From Acidobacteriota bacterium (GTDB lineage Bacteria; Acidobacteriota; Thermoanaerobaculia; Multivoradales; J023), in assembly GCA_029263315.1 (NCBI GenBank), contig JAJCXR010000053.1, positions 124,001-188,000 of the forward strand: DNA of 64,000 bases. Reading direction: 5' to 3'. The notes below the pieces were generated by a model that did not search any database, had not been told where the DNA came from, and saw nothing but the letters and a program-made list of their open reading frames with translations. This document shows, piece after piece, positions 60,768 to 64,000 of the stretch. The number at the start of each line of letters is the position of its first letter. Within the stretch, counting starts at the first letter, position 1. A program made the position numbers and the translations under genes.

Positions 60768-61173
60768 GTCTTTCCTCGACACCAATATCCTAGTCTACGC
60801 AGCGACGGGACGGGAGCAGGAAGAGACCAAACGGCTGCGCGCCCTCCAGCTGATCGAAACCGAGGATTTTGGTCTTTCTGCTCAAGTTCTCCAAGAATTC
60901 TTCGTCACCGTATGCCTCAAGGCCAAACCCCCCCTGACTCCAAACCAGGCCCTGAGTTGGATCGAACAGTTGGAAGCATTTCCGATCCAATCCATCGACG
61001 CAGACATTGTGAAGATCGGTATTGAGATCAGCAGTCGTTACCGGACATCTTATTGGGATGGGGCCATTCTGGCGGCCGCTGGAGCCCTCGGCGCTAAGAC
61101 TCTCTACTCCGAGGATCTAAGTCACGGCCAACTCTACGGCCGTGTTCGGGTTGTCAATCCGTTCCGTCCTTGA
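60757..61173 (+). CDS. vapC: PIN-domain toxin (VapC-like)
   Basis: The 138-residue protein has the acidic PIN-domain residues in VESFLDTNILVYAATG (Asp8), LSAQVLQEFFVTV (Glu), SYWDGAILAAAGALG (Asp) and LYSEDLSHGQ (Asp), which should bind metal for RNA cleavage. All four are present, so the toxin looks active. It overlaps the antitoxin gene by 11 bases and, at its end, the menE gene on the other strand by 20. Codon use is less GC-rich than in the men genes, consistent with a mobile module. Confidence 0.88.
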   Translation: MLVESFLDTNILVYAATGREQEETKRLRALQLIETEDFGLSAQVLQEFFVTVCLKAKPPLTPNQALSWIEQLEAFPIQSIDADIVKIGIEISSRYRTSYWDGAILAAAGALGAKTLYSEDLSHGQLYGRVRVVNPFRP

Positions 61174-62635
61174 GCTGATCCAACATCGGCTCCGCCGCCC
61201 GTTCCGAGGCCAACTCCGCCGTCGCCCGACGGTCCACCTTGCCGACGGCGTTGAGCAGCAAGGACTCGACCCAGACCACCTCCTTGGGACGCTCATAAGG
61301 GGCCAGGCGCTCCCTCAGAAAGTCGTCCCATGCCTTGGCTGCCGGCTTGGCGACACCCTCCTTTGCCACCAGTGCCGCCACCACCCGCTGCCCCCACTTG
61401 GCGTCGTCCCGCCCGAAGACGCAGGCGGCGGTGACGGCGGGGTGTGACGCCAACACGGCTTCGACGGTCAGCGGCGAGACGTTTTCACCGCCGCTGATGA
61501 TGACCTCATCGGCCCGTCCCAGGACGTGCAACTGGCCATCCTCGGCGAGGCGTCCGAGATCGCCGGTGCGCAGCCAGCCGTCCTCGGTGAAGGGCTCGTC
61601 GCCGGGGGGCAGGTAGCCATCCATTAGCGTCGGGCCTTGGGTTTCGATACGGCCTTGGCGGATGCGCACCCTCTGATCCCGCAAGGGACGACCACTGCCG
61701 ACGGCGGGGGTCCACGGCGTGCCGTAGGTTTGGGTGGTGATCTGTGAGCCAGCCTCGCTACAGCCGTAGGTGGCGAGCACCGGCCAGCCCTGCTCCACCG
61801 CCCGCCGCATGAGCTGCGGGGCGGCGGCGGCGCCCCCCACCAGGACGGCCCGCAGCTTCGGCGGCGCCTGCGGTGTGGCGCCCATCAGGGCGTCGAGCAT
61901 GGTGGGCACCACCGACAGCAAGGTGATGCCCTGGCGTTCCAGCAGCTCGACCATGGCGCCGGCGTCGAAGCGCCGGACCCCGTCCGCCGCTCCGTCTATG
62001 GCGAGCGTACGGCGGCCCAGCAAGCAGCGCACCAGAATCGCCAGACCGCCGACATGGGCGACGGGTAGGGCCAGCAGCCAGCGGTCTTCGTCCTGCCAGC
62101 CCAGGTTGGCGGCGCTGGCGAGGGCGGAGGCGACGAAGGCGCGACGGCTGAGACGCACCCCCTTGGGAAGACCGCCGCTGCCGGAGGTGCGGACGATGGC
62201 CAAGATGCCGTCGAGGGCGGGTGTGGCGGTGCAGGGTGTGGCGGTGGAGAGTGTGGACTCGCCTCCCCTCGCCACAGGTTCCTGGGCTCCCCAAGCGTCG
62301 ACCCAGTGTCGGTGCTCCTCCACCGTCGCACGGTCGTGCAGCAAGGCCAAGGGCAAACCCATCTCGAGGGCGGCGTAGATCCGCACCAGGGTCGCCAAGT
62401 CATTGCCGCCCACCAGCGCCAAGGGACGACCCGGCGTGACCCCGTGGTCGATCAAGAACGCCATTTCCTCGGCCACACGACGCCACAGCTGAGCAAAAGT
62501 CCAGGTCTCCCCCGCGGTCACCAAGGCCAAGCGCTGAGGCACCTCCAACGCGGCACGGCACAGAGACAGCCCGTCCACCTGAGCCTCGAGGGGGGCTTCG
62601 AGATCGATCTCGGGGGGGCTACCAGAGGTAGCCAT
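61154..62635 (-). CDS. menE: o-Succinylbenzoate-CoA ligase
   Basis: The 493-residue acyl-CoA synthetase has [17 protein letters not shown] as the P-loop, [38 protein letters not shown] and the C-terminal NAVGKVDRR with the adenylation Lys. The HVGG motif and its place next to menA and menH identify the menaquinone enzyme that activates o-succinylbenzoate. It overlaps menA by 17 bases. A Ser/Thr/Pro-rich insert ([17 protein letters not shown]) in the middle contains a short repeat and is probably a loop. Confidence 0.9.
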   Translation of the reverse strand: MATSGSPPEIDLEAPLEAQVDGLSLCRAALEVPQRLALVTAGETWTFAQLWRRVAEEMAFLIDHGVTPGRPLALVGGNDLATLVRIYAALEMGLPLALLHDRATVEEHRHWVDAWGAQEPVARGGESTLSTATPCTATPALDGILAIVRTSGSGGLPKGVRLSRRAFVASALASAANLGWQDEDRWLLALPVAHVGGLAILVRCLLGRRTLAIDGAADGVRRFDAGAMVELLERQGITLLSVVPTMLDALMGATPQAPPKLRAVLVGGAAAAPQLMRRAVEQGWPVLATYGCSEAGSQITTQTYGTPWTPAVGSGRPLRDQRVRIRQGRIETQGPTLMDGYLPPGDEPFTEDGWLRTGDLGRLAEDGQLHVLGRADEVIISGGENVSPLTVEAVLASHPAVTAACVFGRDDAKWGQRVVAALVAKEGVAKPAAKAWDDFLRERLAPYERPKEVVWVESLLLNAVGKVDRRATAELASERAAEPMLDQLKDGTD

Positions 62636-63530
62636 GGGTCAAACCGACGGCGAAGAGCAGGCCATAGATCACCAGCAGGCGCGCCGAGCCCACCAGCACG
62701 CCATTGAGCGGCGCCCCTTCGACATCGAGCAGACTGCGCAACAGCTTGCCGGCGACGGGCAAGCTGAGCCAGGGCAGGAGAATCCTCGGACCATAACAGC
62801 CGTGCAGGAAGAGGCCCGCCGGCACACCATAGGCCAAGGCCAGCATCGCCACGTACTCGATAATCCCAAAGTTGCGTCCGAAACGGGCCACCAGCGTAGC
62901 CTTGCCGGCTTGGCGGTCGGTCAGTCTGTCGCGCACGTTGTTGACCACCAGGATGTTGGTGGACAGGGCCCCAACCGGCAGCGCCGCCACCCAGGCCAGA
63001 CCGGGCATCTCCATCAGGTTGACGTACACCGTGCCCACCACCGCCACCAGACCGAAGAAGAAGAAAACGAAAAGATCCCCCAAGCCGTTGTAGCCCAAGG
63101 GGAACGGTCCGCCGGTATAGGCCATGCCCGACAGCACCGAGACGATGCCGACGACGAGCAGGGGCCAGCCCGCCACCCAGGCCAAGAAGAGGCCGCCGGC
63201 CAGGGTCAGGGCGAAGGCCAAGATCATGCCGCGTCGCACTTGGGCGGGGGTCAGCAGGCCAGCTTGCACTGCCCGCGTCGGTCCCAGTCGCTCTTCCGTG
63301 TCGGCCCCTTTCTCATAGTCGAAGACATCGTTGGCGAAATTAGTGCCGATCTGCACCCACACCGCCACCCACAGGGCTGCCAGGCTGGGCCACAGGCGAA
63401 AGCCCTCGAAGGTAAAGACCACCGCCACGCCCACCAGCACTGGTACCACCGCTGCCGCCAAAGTGGCGGGACGGCTGGCCATCACCCAGGCGCCGAAGGA
63501 TCCCGGGGCGGGGAGCTGTCGCATCGTCAT
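62619..63530 (-). CDS. menA: 1,4-dihydroxy-2-naphthoate polyprenyltransferase
   Basis: The 303-residue UbiA-family membrane enzyme attaches the polyprenyl tail in menaquinone synthesis. [18 protein letters not shown] contains the first Asp-rich motif (NDxxDxxxD) and [16 protein letters not shown] the second (DRxTDxxxxK). About eight helices are evident. It starts at ATG 63530 (or the ATG two codons later), 16 bases after menH, and overlaps menE. The order menH-menA-menE on one transcript is clear. Confidence 0.94.
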   Translation of the reverse strand: MTMRQLPAPGSFGAWVMASRPATLAAAVVPVLVGVAVVFTFEGFRLWPSLAALWVAVWVQIGTNFANDVFDYEKGADTEERLGPTRAVQAGLLTPAQVRRGMILAFALTLAGGLFLAWVAGWPLLVVGIVSVLSGMAYTGGPFPLGYNGLGDLFVFFFFGLVAVVGTVYVNLMEMPGLAWVAALPVGALSTNILVVNNVRDRLTDRQAGKATLVARFGRNFGIIEYVAMLALAYGVPAGLFLHGCYGPRILLPWLSLPVAGKLLRSLLDVEGAPLNGVLVGSARLLVIYGLLFAVGLTHGYLW

Positions 63531-63546
63531 CTAGACCGCCTCGATA

Positions 63547-64000
63547 TCATTGGTGTATTCGTTCCATTGGCGTACTCGTTCCATTGGCGTACGTGACGGT
63601 CAGATCTTCGACCACGGCTTGAGCGACGGCGGCCGGTGCTTCCAAAACCACATTGTGCCCCACCCCGGCGACCTGGACACAACGGGCCCCGGGCAGGACG
63701 GCAAGAAGGTGCTGCGCCAGCTCGACAAATTTGTCGTCCAATGCACCCACCATCAACGTCAACCGCGGTTGTAGGCGACCTAATGCGGAGTGGTAATCGG
63801 GCATCGCCGCCGGGCCGAGGCAACGCAATGCGTTGGCCAAACCCGCCGCCGTATTCTGGCGACGCTGCCACCGTTGAGACGCCAGGACATCCGTTGGAAG
63901 ATGGGCCTGGGAGGCGAATAGGGGCAGCCTTTCCCAGGACTCGAGGAAGGCCTCCAGGCCGTCTGTTTCCAGCCTCCGGGCCCGCGCTTCGTCGAGTCGT
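63547..64000 (-). CDS. menH: MenH-like alpha/beta hydrolase, C-terminal part (cut by window end)
   Basis: The frame is open to the right edge, so the N-terminal half with the nucleophile Ser is outside. The visible 150 residues include DGLEAFLESWERLPLFASQ, NTAAGLANALRCLGPAAMP, VGALDDKF with the catalytic Asp and VGHNVVLEAP with the catalytic His, the pattern of 2-succinyl-6-hydroxy-2,4-cyclohexadiene-1-carboxylate synthase. Being next to menA and menE supports this. The last residues are altered by a 17-base tandem duplication. Confidence 0.85.
   Translation of the reverse strand, partial: RLDEARARRLETDGLEAFLESWERLPLFASQAHLPTDVLASQRWQRRQNTAAGLANALRCLGPAAMPDYHSALGRLQPRLTLMVGALDDKFVELAQHLLAVLPGARCVQVAGVGHNVVLEAPAAVAQAVVEDLTVTYANGTSTPMERIHQ
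63559..63592. repeat. 17-base tandem duplication at the 3' end of menH
   Basis: TCGTTCCATTGGCGTAC occurs twice in immediate succession (63559-63575 and 63576-63592). Because 17 is not a multiple of three, the duplication shifts the frame and gives menH a new C-terminal tail ending ERIHQ. Confidence 0.9.

Noticed and set aside
60471-60785. Upstream part of the long - strand frame ending at 60075 as one 236-residue protein
   Set aside because: It lies antisense to the antitoxin gene and its sequence is unrelated to the repeat protein; only the last third is a genuine remnant.
1-64000. tRNA, rRNA, insertion sequences, integrase or attachment sites
   Set aside because: None could be recognised by reading the sequence, although short tRNA genes can be missed by eye. 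The RiPP island has no visible mobility gene at its edges.

Overview
The window is high-GC, gene-dense DNA from a Gram-negative bacterium. TolC- and BamA-type outer-membrane proteins, a lipoprotein with a lipobox, O-antigen-ligase-like and LTA-synthase-like envelope enzymes, and a menaquinone set (menH-menA-menE) all point that way. A VWA protein of the 'VWFA-related' kind, a pseudogene ending in an FESxDTxAWS tail, and large kinase/TPR/FHA signalling proteins suggest Acidobacteriota, probably the Thermoanaerobaculia/Holophagae side. That placement is inferred from gene content only; no rRNA or tRNA gene was recognised.

Region 1 (1-5500) holds the 3' part of a class III aminotransferase, a small acyltransferase, a methyltransferase, a lipoprotein and a VWA protein. 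Region 2 (5775-26619) is the centre of interest: a RiPP (lanthipeptide) island. In order on the + strand it has a TolC-like outer-membrane factor, an NHLM-type HlyD adaptor, a C39 peptidase/ABC exporter, a second NHLM-type ABC protein, a very large zinc-ribbon/degenerate-cyclase/AAA/TPR regulator, a stand-alone LanC-like cyclase with a Cys-Cys-Cys zinc set, a promoter and structured RNA leader, a five-Cys lanthipeptide precursor, a terminator-like hairpin, a full LanM, and a JmjC-type oxygenase. It then turns to the - strand for a protein of unknown function. Directly upstream of, and overlapping, that gene lies a 46-residue precursor-like gene (25166-25306, -). It has a canonical double-Gly leader, a perfect Shine-Dalgarno site and a good sigma70 promoter, and its predicted 13-residue core begins with Trp and has no Cys. 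A putative HExxH metalloprotease diverges from the same promoter region. I read this as one export machine probably serving two different RiPP products.

Region 3 (26769-35197) has coxG plus a MoxR ATPase without the rest of a CO dehydrogenase locus, two glycosyltransferases, and a tightly coupled operon of an LTA-synthase-like transferase, a PAP2 phosphatase and an Omp85-type outer-membrane protein. Region 4 (35199-46656) has AlaX, an amidase, a Ser/Thr kinase translationally coupled to a TPR-like protein, a DAACS transporter, an SDR, a TraB-like protein and TruD. Region 5 (46717-53114) is all on the - strand: an FHA/AAA+ protein without GAFTGA, then an overlapping set of SGNH/TPR protein, two ArsA ATPases and a LysE exporter. 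Region 6 (53280-64000) has hemB-hemL, a 7Fe ferredoxin, an O-antigen-ligase-like protein, an ALDH7-type dehydrogenase, a decayed secreted-protein gene, a VapBC-type toxin-antitoxin pair, and the men genes running off the right end.
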